DNA of 64,000 nt. Source: JANOYY01 sp043720395. GTDB lineage: Bacteria; Actinomycetota; Acidimicrobiia; Acidimicrobiales; JANYDT01. A program made the position numbers and the translations under genes. Below the pieces are notes generated by a model. The model saw only the letters and a list, made by a program, of their open reading frames with translations, was not told the DNA's origin and searched no databases. The stretch is from contig JAYSSR010000072.1 of assembly GCA_043720395.1 (NCBI GenBank), positions 16,271 to 80,270 of the forward strand. Direction: 5' to 3'. Within the stretch, counting starts at the first letter, position 1; each line of letters begins with the position of its first letter. This document shows positions 35,697 to 43,714 of this stretch, piece by piece.

Positions 35697-36790
35697 ACGT
35701 CCGGGTCGGGGAGCATCACGTCGCGCACGATGCCGACGAAGTCGTACCAGGCGGCAATGAAGGAGCGCAGGGTGCGCACGACGGGTCCGAATGAGTCGAA
35801 CTCCGCCGGCGTCATCCCGTCGGGCTCGTAGGCACGGCAGAAGTCGGGAATCTTCGCCTGCAGCTCCGCGACAATCGCGGGATCGACCGGGACGTCGATC
35901 CGTGACACCGGATCGTGACCCGACTGATTGGCCTTGACCTGCCAGTCCCACGGCATCGTGAGGACCATGTCACCGCCGACCAGTTCGGTCCAGTGCCCAA
36001 GGTGGCGATATGCCGCTGCGAGAAGCTTGGTCCGATAGCCACGCTCGTGGAAGATGCCAAGGGCTCGCTTCGCGCACGCAATACCGGCCCAATCCATAAC
36101 GGCGGGATCGATATCGATGCCGTCGCGTTTCGCGACGACTTTCATCCAGTCATCGAGTCGCCCGACCATCATGGTTGCGGCCGGCGCCATATGGCTTGTT
36201 TCGAGCCCTGCTGCCTCACGCCGCTTCAGGCCGTTCTCGATGGCTTCGGCGATGGCGAGTACCTGTGGCACACAGAAGCTGACGGTCACATTGAGGGTGA
36301 CCCCTTGGAACGTCGCCTCCTCAATCATGGCAATGCCTGCCGCCGTGGCGGGCATTTTCACCTGCATGTTGCCGCCGAGTGCGTTCAATTCGATGCTTTG
36401 CGCCAGCATTGCCGCACGGTCATTGTGCAGCGTCGGATCGGTCTGCACCGAGAGGCGGCCCCACGTGCGGTTGTGCGCATCGAAGACGGGCAGGAGCAGC
36501 TGCGCCGCAGTCGCGCCCATCTCCGTGTAGAGCTGCCAGGCAAGCGTCCTCTCGTTCGCGGTACTATGCGCGCGTACGATCTCTTCGGCTCGGGGCATCC
36601 ACCGATCGGCTTCGTTGCGCAACACGTTGAGGCAGATGACCGGGTTGCTGGTTGCGCCGGTCGCTCCCCGCTCGATCGCGTAGGTCAGCTCAGCGGTGTC
36701 GCACGAGTCGTTGAAGTACTGCGTGGGCGTCGTCTCGGTCATCACCTTCATGGGCGAGAACGCGGCGACGGGTTCCGCTGAGGTGCTCAC
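35684..36790 (-). CDS. Transaldolase-family protein of the inositol cluster
   Basis: 368 residues of a class I aldolase barrel: GATGATSNPVICLN near the N-terminus and NMQVKMPATAAGIAMIEEA, where the Lys matches the Schiff-base Lys of transaldolases. It is longer than bacterial TalA/TalC. GTG at 36790 overlaps the SDR stop by GTGA, placing it at the end of the iol operon. It may replace the class II aldolase IolJ in cleaving the phosphorylated deoxygluconate product; that is inference. Its last codons run into an 11-base tandem repeat. Confidence 0.75.
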   Translation of the reverse strand: MSTSAEPVAAFSPMKVMTETTPTQYFNDSCDTAELTYAIERGATGATSNPVICLNVLRNEADRWMPRAEEIVRAHSTANERTLAWQLYTEMGATAAQLLLPVFDAHNRTWGRLSVQTDPTLHNDRAAMLAQSIELNALGGNMQVKMPATAAGIAMIEEATFQGVTLNVTVSFCVPQVLAIAEAIENGLKRREAAGLETSHMAPAATMMVGRLDDWMKVVAKRDGIDIDPAVMDWAGIACAKRALGIFHERGYRTKLLAAAYRHLGHWTELVGGDMVLTMPWDWQVKANQSGHDPVSRIDVPVDPAIVAELQAKIPDFCRAYEPDGMTPAEFDSFGPVVRTLRSFIAAWYDFVGIVRDVMLPDPDVKRT

Positions 36791-37605
36791 GGCGTTTCCT
36801 CGGCGGACGGCTTCGGCGCATCGCCCGCGCCCTGCACGGATTGGTCGATATCGATGATCGCCCCGGTCGTGAGCCCCGACTGCGGAGACAGGAGGAACAC
36901 GATCGTACGAGCGACCTCGTCGGTCTTCACGAGTCGACCCATCGGCTGACTCGCCTCGGCTGCAACGAGCCAGTCGTCATCGGCGTTGTGCCAGACCTTC
37001 TGGATCATCGCCTCGGACTCCGTGTCCATCCATCCGGGGTTGACCTGGTTGACGCGGATCCCGTGGCGCATGAGTGAATACGCAGCGTTCTTCGTCAGTG
37101 TCATGAGCGCACCCTTCGACACGCAATAGGCGTGCAGGAACGGCTGGCCGCCGTAGCCGCTGACCGATCCGACGTTCACGATCGAGCCCTTCTCGCCATT
37201 GGCCCGCAACAGTCGTGCGGCTCCCTGGATCAGCTGGAACGGCGCACGAACGTTGAGCGCCATCATGTCGTCCCAACCTTCGACGGTGGTGTCGAAGACG
37301 TTGCCGCGCGACGTGCTCGCCGCGACATTTGCGAGGCCGTGGACCACGCCGAAGCGCGCCTCAGCCGCAGCCATCACACGATCGGCCGATGTCGGGTCCG
37401 ACATGTCCGCCTCAACGAACAGCGTCGGTGTTCCTGTTGTGGTTAGCGACTCGGCGAGGGCCGCACCACGCTCGGCACTGCGTCCGAGCAGGACGAGCCC
37501 CGCCGCGCCGTTCGCGGCACACTCGCGGGCGATCGCCTCACCGAGGCCCTGCGTCCCGCCGTTGATGAGAACGACCATGCCGTCCAATGCGTTACCCATG
37601 CTCAT
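36787..37605 (-). CDS. SDR-family oxidoreductase of the inositol cluster
   Basis: 272 residues. NGGTQGLGEA (TGxxxGxG class), NVAAS, VNVGSVSGYGG with catalytic Ser and YCVSKGAL (YxxxK) are all present. The ATG at 37605 overlaps the iolD stop by ATGA, so it is cotranscribed with iolD. It probably oxidises an inositol isomer, inosose or related polyol; which one cannot be told from sequence. Confidence 0.85.
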   Translation of the reverse strand: MSMGNALDGMVVLINGGTQGLGEAIARECAANGAAGLVLLGRSAERGAALAESLTTTGTPTLFVEADMSDPTSADRVMAAAEARFGVVHGLANVAASTSRGNVFDTTVEGWDDMMALNVRAPFQLIQGAARLLRANGEKGSIVNVGSVSGYGGQPFLHAYCVSKGALMTLTKNAAYSLMRHGIRVNQVNPGWMDTESEAMIQKVWHNADDDWLVAAEASQPMGRLVKTDEVARTIVFLLSPQSGLTTGAIIDIDQSVQGAGDAPKPSAEETP

Positions 37606-39485
37606 CGATCCATCCTCTGTGCTTGTTTGCCGGTCTGCATTGCGGCGTACGCCGCGGAAACTTCGTTCCGTGGGCTCATTTCGGGGACGCCCACCTCCCA
37701 GAACGCGCCACCTTCGGTCCACGTGTGCGGGTCGGTGTCGATCACGATCACCGTGGTTGTGGTGTTCGTACGTGAGCGAGAAAGCGCACCGTTGAGATCG
37801 GCGATCGTATGTACACGTTCGACTTCGGCACCCATCGACGCGGCGTGCGCCGCGAAGTCCACGGAGAACGGTTTGACCACGTTGGAGTCGGCGATGAAGT
37901 TGTTGAAACTCACGCCGCCCTGATTGACCTGGAGTCGATCGATGACGGCGTACCCGCCGTTGTCACACACGATCACCGTCATCTTGTGACCCGACAGAAC
38001 CGACGAGTACACGTCGCTGTTCATCATCATGTACGACCCGTCGCCCACGAAGACGTAGACCTCGCCCTCGATGCCGAGCGACTTGCGGGCCATCGCCGCA
38101 CCCCAGCCGCCGGACACCTCGTAGCCCATACAGCTGAAGCCGTACTCCGTATCGAAGCTGTGGACGGACCGTGCGCGCCAGCCATTGTTCAGCTCACCGG
38201 GGAACCCGCCCGCGGCGGTGAGCGCGTAGTCACCTGCACGGGCCTGACGCGTCACAGCCGATACGACCTGTGCGTAGCTGGGCAGCGTCGACGGTGTCAC
38301 GACGTTGGCGTTGCCGATCGCGCCCAGGTACGACCAGTACCCACGCATCTCCTCATCGGCGGTCGTGTTCCACGACGATGGGGCCTGGTACTCACCGAGC
38401 ATGTTTGACACTTCCACCAACGTGGCCCGCGCGTCGCCGACGACCGCGAGGCTGCGGTGCTTGTGGGCGTCGAAGCGATTGACGTTCACACCGATGATCG
38501 CCGTGTCGTTTCCGAACACGGTCCACGATCCGGTCGTGAAATCCTGGAGTCGGGTACCGATCGCCACGACCACATCGGCGGACGCTGCCAGGCGGTTCGC
38601 GGCCTCGCACCCCGTGGTGCCGATCGGTCCCGCGTACATCGGGTGATCGTGCAGCAGGCTCGACTTGCCGGCCATCGTCTCAACGACCGGGATCCGGTGC
38701 TGTTCGGCGAAGCGGGTGAGTTCCTCCTCGGCGAGCGAGTAATGGACGCCGCCCCCGGCGATCAGGAGCGGACGCTGCGCCTTCGAGAGGAGTGCCACTG
38801 CAGCGTCGAGTTGGTCGGTGGAGGCGCGAGGACGGGCGATCGTGTGCACGACCGTCTCGAAGAATGTCGCAGGAAAATCGTGCGCCTCGGCCTGCACGTC
38901 TTGCGGGAGCGCGAGGAACGCAGGCCCGCACGTTGCGGGGTCGAGCATCGTGGCGAGCGCGTTCGGGAGGGAGCTGACGAGCTGCGCCGGCTTCACGATG
39001 CGGTCCCAGTAGCGGGTCACACTGCGGAACGCGTCGTTGACCGTTGTCGATGGAGAACCTTCGTGCTCGACCTGCTGCAGCACGGGGTCGGGGATACGCG
39101 ACTGGAACGTGTCCCCGGCGAGCAGCAATACCGGCAAGCGGTTCGCCATTGCGACACCGGCGGCCGTCACCATGTTTGTCGCGCCCGGTCCGACCGATGA
39201 AGTGGCGACCATGATCTGGCGGCGTCGGAGTGCCTTGGCGTACGCGACGGCGGCAAGTGCCATTCCCTGCTCGTTCTGCCCGCGCCACGTGGTGATCCCA
39301 TCGCGGCGGCGTTCGAGGGAATGCCCGAGGCACGTGACGTTGCCGTGCCCGAAGATCGCGAACACACCGGGGAACAGCGGCACCTCGGTGCCGTCGATCA
39401 GCGTCCGCTGGGCAATGAAGTACTCGACGATCGCGTCGCTCATCGTCATGCGAACGGTCGGTCGTTTCGTTGGTCGCGCTGCCAT
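37602..39485 (-). CDS. iolD: 3D-(3,5/4)-trihydroxycyclohexane-1,2-dione hydrolase
   Basis: 627 residues of a thiamine-diphosphate enzyme: VFAIFGHGNVTCLG near the N-terminus, central domain (LLIAGGGVHYSLAEEEL), and the ThDP/Mg site GDGSYMMMNSDVYSS. The ending (FWEVGVPEMSPRNEVSAAY) is characteristic of IolD. It opens the cyclohexane ring to 5-deoxy-glucuronate, the substrate of IolB. ATG at 39485 has GGGAGG 8 bases upstream. Next to Gfo/Idh and iolB in the expected pathway order. Confidence 0.95.
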   Translation of the reverse strand: MAARPTKRPTVRMTMSDAIVEYFIAQRTLIDGTEVPLFPGVFAIFGHGNVTCLGHSLERRRDGITTWRGQNEQGMALAAVAYAKALRRRQIMVATSSVGPGATNMVTAAGVAMANRLPVLLLAGDTFQSRIPDPVLQQVEHEGSPSTTVNDAFRSVTRYWDRIVKPAQLVSSLPNALATMLDPATCGPAFLALPQDVQAEAHDFPATFFETVVHTIARPRASTDQLDAAVALLSKAQRPLLIAGGGVHYSLAEEELTRFAEQHRIPVVETMAGKSSLLHDHPMYAGPIGTTGCEAANRLAASADVVVAIGTRLQDFTTGSWTVFGNDTAIIGVNVNRFDAHKHRSLAVVGDARATLVEVSNMLGEYQAPSSWNTTADEEMRGYWSYLGAIGNANVVTPSTLPSYAQVVSAVTRQARAGDYALTAAGGFPGELNNGWRARSVHSFDTEYGFSCMGYEVSGGWGAAMARKSLGIEGEVYVFVGDGSYMMMNSDVYSSVLSGHKMTVIVCDNGGYAVIDRLQVNQGGVSFNNFIADSNVVKPFSVDFAAHAASMGAEVERVHTIADLNGALSRSRTNTTTTVIVIDTDPHTWTEGGAFWEVGVPEMSPRNEVSAAYAAMQTGKQAQRMDR

Positions 39486-39487
39486 GT

Positions 39488-40672
39488 TTATGCCTCCCGA
39501 AGCGAGGTCACGGTTTCCCAGTGGCCCGATTTCCATGAGCGCAGGACGGCGTCCTGCACCTCGACGAACTGCAACGCCTCCGCGAAACCCGGCCTGTGAA
39601 CTCGGTTGGTTGCAACCGACTCCAGGAATTCGTGGTCCTCGATGCACACGAGATCCTCGAAGCCGATGCCGTTCGCGCTGCCCGGTACAAAGTTGCCGTG
39701 GTGCGGGAAGCGATCGCCGCCGAGCACGGTCGTGAACCCGGTGTGCTTGTGCTCACCGGCCACGTACACCTGCAGCTCGTTCATGCGCTCGAAGTTCCAA
39801 GCGATCGAACCCTTGGTGCCATACACCTCGAACGCGTTGCGGCTCTCGGGTCCGACCATCGTGCGTGACGCCTCGAACGAACCGCGAGCACCGCTCTCGA
39901 ATTTGCACAGCATCGCGACGTAGTCCTCATTGGTCACGGTGCCGGTCGTGTCGCCGGGCTTGCCGCGGTCGTAGTGCGTGCCCGCGCCGCTCGGCAGGGG
40001 ACGCTCCTTGATGAACGTCTCGCCGGTCGCCACAAGGCTCGCGATCGGACCGATGAGGAAGTGTGCGAGGTCGACGGAGTGGCTCAGGATGTCGGTCGAC
40101 ACGCCATGGCCGGCCTCGTCCACCAGGAATCGCCACGACAGCAATCCGAGCGGGTCCGAGCCGTAGGTCGAGAGGAACTGTCCGCGATAATTGGTGGTCT
40201 CGCCGATGGTGCCATCGGCGATCATCTGGCGAGCGTGCTGCACCAGCGGTGCCCAGCGGTAGTTGTAGCCAACGCCGCTGGTGACACCCGCGGTGCGGGC
40301 TGCGCGTTCGGCCGTGACCGTCTGCGCGGGCGTGCCGCCGACCGGCTTCTCGCAGAACACGTGCTTGCCCGTCGCCGCGCACGCCTCGACCATTTCGACG
40401 TGGGCCATGTTCGGGGCGGTCACGAACACCACGTCGACCGCGGGGTTCGCGACCACGTCGTGCCAGTCGGCAGCCGACTCACGGAACCCGAACGAGCGGA
40501 CCGCGTCGTCGCGTCGTGCCTCGATCGTGTCGCTGATCGCGACCAGTTCCGGTTCATAGGCGCGCAGAGGGAAGTACGCAGGAGCGCGGCGACACCCGCG
40601 GCTGTGGGCCTGGCCCATCCAGCCGAAGCCGATGACGCCGATGCCGAGGCGCTTCGTGGGCGTGACGGTCAC
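39488..40672 (-). CDS. Gfo/Idh/MocA-family dehydrogenase (inositol 2-dehydrogenase-like)
   Basis: 394 residues: Rossmann start GIGVIGFGWMGQAHS, the family signature GKHVFCEKPVG with the catalytic Lys, and DILSHSVDLAHFLIG with the active-site His. GTG at 40672 overlaps iolB by GTGA. In an iol operon it most likely oxidises myo- or another inositol to the inosose, i.e. the IolG role, though it is longer than classical IolG. Confidence 0.85.
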   Translation of the reverse strand: MTVTPTKRLGIGVIGFGWMGQAHSRGCRRAPAYFPLRAYEPELVAISDTIEARRDDAVRSFGFRESAADWHDVVANPAVDVVFVTAPNMAHVEMVEACAATGKHVFCEKPVGGTPAQTVTAERAARTAGVTSGVGYNYRWAPLVQHARQMIADGTIGETTNYRGQFLSTYGSDPLGLLSWRFLVDEAGHGVSTDILSHSVDLAHFLIGPIASLVATGETFIKERPLPSGAGTHYDRGKPGDTTGTVTNEDYVAMLCKFESGARGSFEASRTMVGPESRNAFEVYGTKGSIAWNFERMNELQVYVAGEHKHTGFTTVLGGDRFPHHGNFVPGSANGIGFEDLVCIEDHEFLESVATNRVHRPGFAEALQFVEVQDAVLRSWKSGHWETVTSLREA

Positions 40673-41598
40673 TCCGTGCTCCGATTGATCGGGCCTGCGG
40701 CCGACGTCATCGGAAGGCGCGGATCGGTCGGTACGCCGTTCCACGAGTCACGCACCCAGTGATGGGTCGGATCGTCGCAGAAGGCCATCGTGCGTTCGCC
40801 CGACGGCCCCGCGAGCACGTTCAGGTAGTACAGCGGGTAGCCGGGTGCGGCAACGCATGGGCCGTGGTAGCCACGCGGGATGGTGAACACGTCGCCGTCG
40901 TAGACCGCAACGTTCACGTCGATTTCGCCATCGGCCGTGTAGGTGCGGTGCATCGCGAACCCATCGTTCGAGTAACCGCCGGTCACGGTTGAACCGACCC
41001 GGAAGTAGTAGATCTCCTCGTTGTTCACCACGCACTCACCATCGCCGTCGTGGCGATGCGGCGGATAGCTGGACCAGTTCCCGTCGGGGGTGATCACCTC
41101 GACGCACATGAGCCGATGTGCACCGTCGAACACCTCGGGTGCCATGAAGTTGTTGAGCTGTCGGGTGGAAACGCCAGCGCCTCGCAGCTCCACCGGTACG
41201 GCTTCGGCGTGGATCTTCACCGGGTCGAAACGCTTGTCGGCTCGAGCGGATGGGAGTGCGACCTGCGCCGGGGTAGCCGCAGTGATTCGCACCTCCGCGT
41301 CGATCGGGAGATAGCACCAGTCGGCGATCCCATGGAACACGTGGGTGCGGTCGCGCAACTCAAATCGCCGTCCTTCGACCTCCACCGTCACCGCGCCGGA
41401 GAGCGGGAGCACGGCCATTTCGAGAGCACCCGTCGTGAAGGCGTTGACGTCACCGGGCGCGAGGTCGAGGACCCGGAGGCCGCACCACTGCAAGGCTGCC
41501 TGCTGCGGATCGATCGAGACCGACCGTGTGCCCTGGGTCGCCGAGCCAGCAACGACGTGCCACGGATGTGCAGCCTCGTTGGATGTCAGCCGAGGCAT
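40669..41598 (-). CDS. iolB: 5-deoxy-glucuronate isomerase
   Basis: 309 residues with the IolB cupin: SSYPPHRHDGDGE and EEIYYFRVG carry metal-binding His/Glu, and GDVFTIPRGYHGPC plus APGYPLYYLNVLAGP complete the family signature. It converts 5-deoxy-glucuronate to 2-deoxy-5-keto-gluconate, which IolC phosphorylates. It lies 9 bases after the iolE-like gene. Confidence 0.95.
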   Translation of the reverse strand: MPRLTSNEAAHPWHVVAGSATQGTRSVSIDPQQAALQWCGLRVLDLAPGDVNAFTTGALEMAVLPLSGAVTVEVEGRRFELRDRTHVFHGIADWCYLPIDAEVRITAATPAQVALPSARADKRFDPVKIHAEAVPVELRGAGVSTRQLNNFMAPEVFDGAHRLMCVEVITPDGNWSSYPPHRHDGDGECVVNNEEIYYFRVGSTVTGGYSNDGFAMHRTYTADGEIDVNVAVYDGDVFTIPRGYHGPCVAAPGYPLYYLNVLAGPSGERTMAFCDDPTHHWVRDSWNGVPTDPRLPMTSAAGPINRSTE

Positions 41599-41607
41599 CG
41601 CCCGGCC

Positions 41608-42504
41608 TCAGGCATTCTCGAACGCTGCGATCTCACCCTGCAAGAACGCAAGGCTCACGCCAACGTCCTCAACGGGACCGGTGCCTTCGACCGGCGGTTC
41701 ACCTTCGATGGAGATGTCCTGTTCGAGCACGAACCACCCGGCAAAGTCCGCGTCGAGGAGCTGCCGAATGACTGCCGCAATATCGACGTCGCCCTCGCCG
41801 AGGGAGCGGAACATGCCGGCCAAGGTGGCGTCCATGAGGGAGAGTTCTCCGCTGCGTAACTTCGCAGCGATCGCGAGATCGACGTCTTTGAAGTGCACGT
41901 GGCCGACGCGGTCGGCGTAGTTCGTGGCGAACTCCACGGGGTCGTAGCCGCCGATCGCGAGGTGCCCGGTATCGAGGCAGAACGAGACGGACGTGCGGTC
42001 GAGCACCGTCTGCACGTCGCTCGCCGTCTCGACAAGCGTCCCGACATGCGGATGCACGACGTGACGCAACCCGTGCGCAGCGCAGAGCACGTCGAGTTCA
42101 CCGAGCATGTCGAGAAGGTGCGTCCACTCGGTGTCGCTCAGTTCGTACCGCGGTGCCCAATCGGCGTCGACCACGATCGCCGACACGAACACGCTCGACC
42201 CGGCGGCGGCAAGGAGCTGTGCGGATTCGTTCGCGCCGCGAAGTGTTTCGGCGCGGACCGACTCGTCGTGCAGCACGACCGGTACGAACCCGCCGACCAT
42301 CTCCACGCCATGCTCGGCGAGCACTGCCCGGATCCCAGGCGCGTCAGTCGGGAGGAACCCGGGTGCGCCGAGTTCAATCGCATCAATCCCGAGGGACCGC
42401 ACTTCGCGGAGGACGCGCGGCGCCGGGAGCATGGGACCCCATCCCGGTACCTCGCAGACACCCCACGAAATGGGGGCGGTAGCGATCCTGGCTTTCGACT
42501 TCAT
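41608..42504 (-). CDS. iolE: Inosose dehydratase-like TIM-barrel protein (IolE family)
   Basis: 298 residues of the AP-endonuclease-2 barrel: TAPISWGVCEVPGWG at the start, DAIELGAPGFLPTD, a metal-binding His in HVVHPHVGTLVE, Asp in CLDTGHLAIGG, His in VGHVHFKDVD and a C-terminal WFVLEQD. Length and motifs fit 2-keto-myo-inositol dehydratase, the step before IolD. An IolI/IolH isomerase is the alternative. It heads the operon after a TAGAAT box and a GAGGGAG ribosome site. Confidence 0.82.
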   Translation of the reverse strand: MKSKARIATAPISWGVCEVPGWGPMLPAPRVLREVRSLGIDAIELGAPGFLPTDAPGIRAVLAEHGVEMVGGFVPVVLHDESVRAETLRGANESAQLLAAAGSSVFVSAIVVDADWAPRYELSDTEWTHLLDMLGELDVLCAAHGLRHVVHPHVGTLVETASDVQTVLDRTSVSFCLDTGHLAIGGYDPVEFATNYADRVGHVHFKDVDLAIAAKLRSGELSLMDATLAGMFRSLGEGDVDIAAVIRQLLDADFAGWFVLEQDISIEGEPPVEGTGPVEDVGVSLAFLQGEIAAFENA

Positions 42505-42521
42505 CAGACTCCCTCAATCTT

Positions 42522-42531
42522 TGTCATGACA
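42522..42531. promoter_or_regulatory. Palindrome in the iolE promoter, GntR operator candidate
   Basis: TGTCATGACA lies directly next to TAGAAT (a -10-like box on the minus strand) and 18 bases before the iolE start. The GntR-type regulator gene is adjacent, and short TGT-N4-ACA palindromes suit that family. Confidence 0.45.
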
Positions 42532-42563
42532 TTCTAACCGAGAGGAGCCCGAGCCGTACAGAA

Positions 42564-43304
42564 TCAGTTGTCGACGACCGTGGTCTCTACCGAATAGTTG
42601 GCGGCGTCGTAGGCGTGGATGCCGAGCTCGACGGTGCGTCCGAGGTCGTCCTGCATGATGCGACGCATGGTGAGCAGCGGGGCACCGACCGCAAGGCCCA
42701 ACACGGCGGCATCCTCCGCCGATGCGCCCCGTGCCCCGATCACCTGCGTGGCAATGCGCGGTCGGACGCCACGTGCTCGAAGGAGTTCATAGAGACCCGA
42801 CATGGCGAGCTGTTCGGAGGTGATGTCACCGGCCGCTTCGACGATCAGATAGTTGCGCATGATGGCGATTGGATTGCGTCCGGCGAAACGATGCCGTTCG
42901 ATGAGGAGGACCTCCACACCACGGACGACGTTGAGCGCCTTCGCCACTTCCTTGTCCGCCTTCAACCGCTTGTGCGTGACGATCACCGTGCGAGGGGCAC
43001 GGCCCTGCGCGTTCAGGTCGTCGTAGAGACTCGTGAGCTTGACCGGACGCCGAAGTTGCGCGTTGACGACCTGCGTGCCTACGCCGCGTCGACGAACGAG
43101 GACACCAGCGTCGACAAGTTCCTGGATCGCGCGGCGAACCGTTGGACGCGACACGCGCCACGAGTCTGCGAGGTCGAGCTCGTTGTCGAGGAAGTCGCCC
43201 TTCGACACGTCACCTCGTGCAATCGTCGCCTCCAGTTCCTTCACAAGCTGGTGGTAGAGCGGAACCGGGCTGGAGCGGTCGAGGTTGACGATGATCTCAG
43301 CCAT
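42564..43304 (-). CDS. GntR-family (HutC/UTRA) transcriptional regulator, probable iol regulator
   Basis: 246 residues. N-terminal winged helix-turn-helix (PLYHQLVKELEATIARGDV; WRVSRPTVRRAIQELVDAG) and a C-terminal UTRA effector domain (ERHRFAGRNPIAIMRNYL; GAPLLTMRRIMQDDLGR). Sixty bases upstream of iolE on the same strand, so it may be cotranscribed with and control the iol genes. The inducer is unknown, likely an inositol catabolite. Confidence 0.88.
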   Translation of the reverse strand: MAEIIVNLDRSSPVPLYHQLVKELEATIARGDVSKGDFLDNELDLADSWRVSRPTVRRAIQELVDAGVLVRRRGVGTQVVNAQLRRPVKLTSLYDDLNAQGRAPRTVIVTHKRLKADKEVAKALNVVRGVEVLLIERHRFAGRNPIAIMRNYLIVEAAGDITSEQLAMSGLYELLRARGVRPRIATQVIGARGASAEDAAVLGLAVGAPLLTMRRIMQDDLGRTVELGIHAYDAANYSVETTVVDN

Positions 43305-43404
43305 GGTGCGTCACGGTCGTCATCGTACGATCCGCCGTGACTTTGTAACGACATTTGCTTTCGGGAAGGCCGCGTGCAGCTCGACGTCGGTCGGAGGCTC
43401 GGCC

Positions 43405-43530
43405 GACCTGCGTGCGGGGTGCCGCCTTGAGAGCGACAATTCGCACACGAAGGTTCGGCGCTCCGCAGACCTGCGTGCATGCTCTCGCTTGGAGAGCGAC
43501 AATTTGCACGCGGTCCGAGCGCCGTCGAGT
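43405..43530. repeat. 63-base direct repeat, two copies
   Basis: Two copies start at 43405 and 43468. Both contain GACCTGCGTGC and, 24 bases later, GAGAGCGACAATT followed by YGCAC. The second copy holds a hairpin GCTCTCGCTTGGAGAGC. A diverged partial copy lies at 35618-35650. It occupies the intergenic gap between gntR and the second DUF4143 gene. Confidence 0.8.
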
Positions 43531-43552
43531 GGGTTCGTGTAGCCCCGGTCGA

Positions 43553-43682
43553 TCCGCAATCAGTAGGTAGCGAAAACCGCGAGGTCGGTCTTGGCTCGGA
43601 CCCGTCGGTCCGCAGGTGAAGCTCCGACTAATCCGCATCGAATGGTCGGCGAATCCGCACGCCAAAGGGTGGCTAATCCGCA
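43553..43682. repeat. TCCGCA repeat array upstream of DUF4143 gene 2
   Basis: TCCGCA recurs at 43553, 43609, 43632, 43654 and 43677; the last four are 23, 22 and 23 bases apart and three are preceded by TAA or GAA (CTAATCCGCA, CGAATCCGCA, CTAATCCGCA). A degenerate ACCGCG at 43576 also fits the 23-base step from 43553. The array ends 19 bases before the -10 box. Same period and placement as the array at 13709-13792, with a different core. Confidence 0.7.
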
Positions 43683-43701
43683 GTTGAAACGAGTTTCGCT
43701 G

Positions 43702-43707
43702 TACTGT
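43702..43707 (+). promoter_or_regulatory. -10 box of a leaderless promoter
   Basis: TACTGT is 7 bases before the GTG at 43715. The repeat array lies just upstream, covering the expected -35 zone, so a protein bound there could block or recruit polymerase. Confidence 0.5.
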
Positions 43708-43714
43708 CGCCTGT

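Noticed and set aside
42505..42563. Separate small gene between iolE and gntR
   Set aside because: Only 59 bases holding a promoter-like box, a palindrome and a ribosome site.
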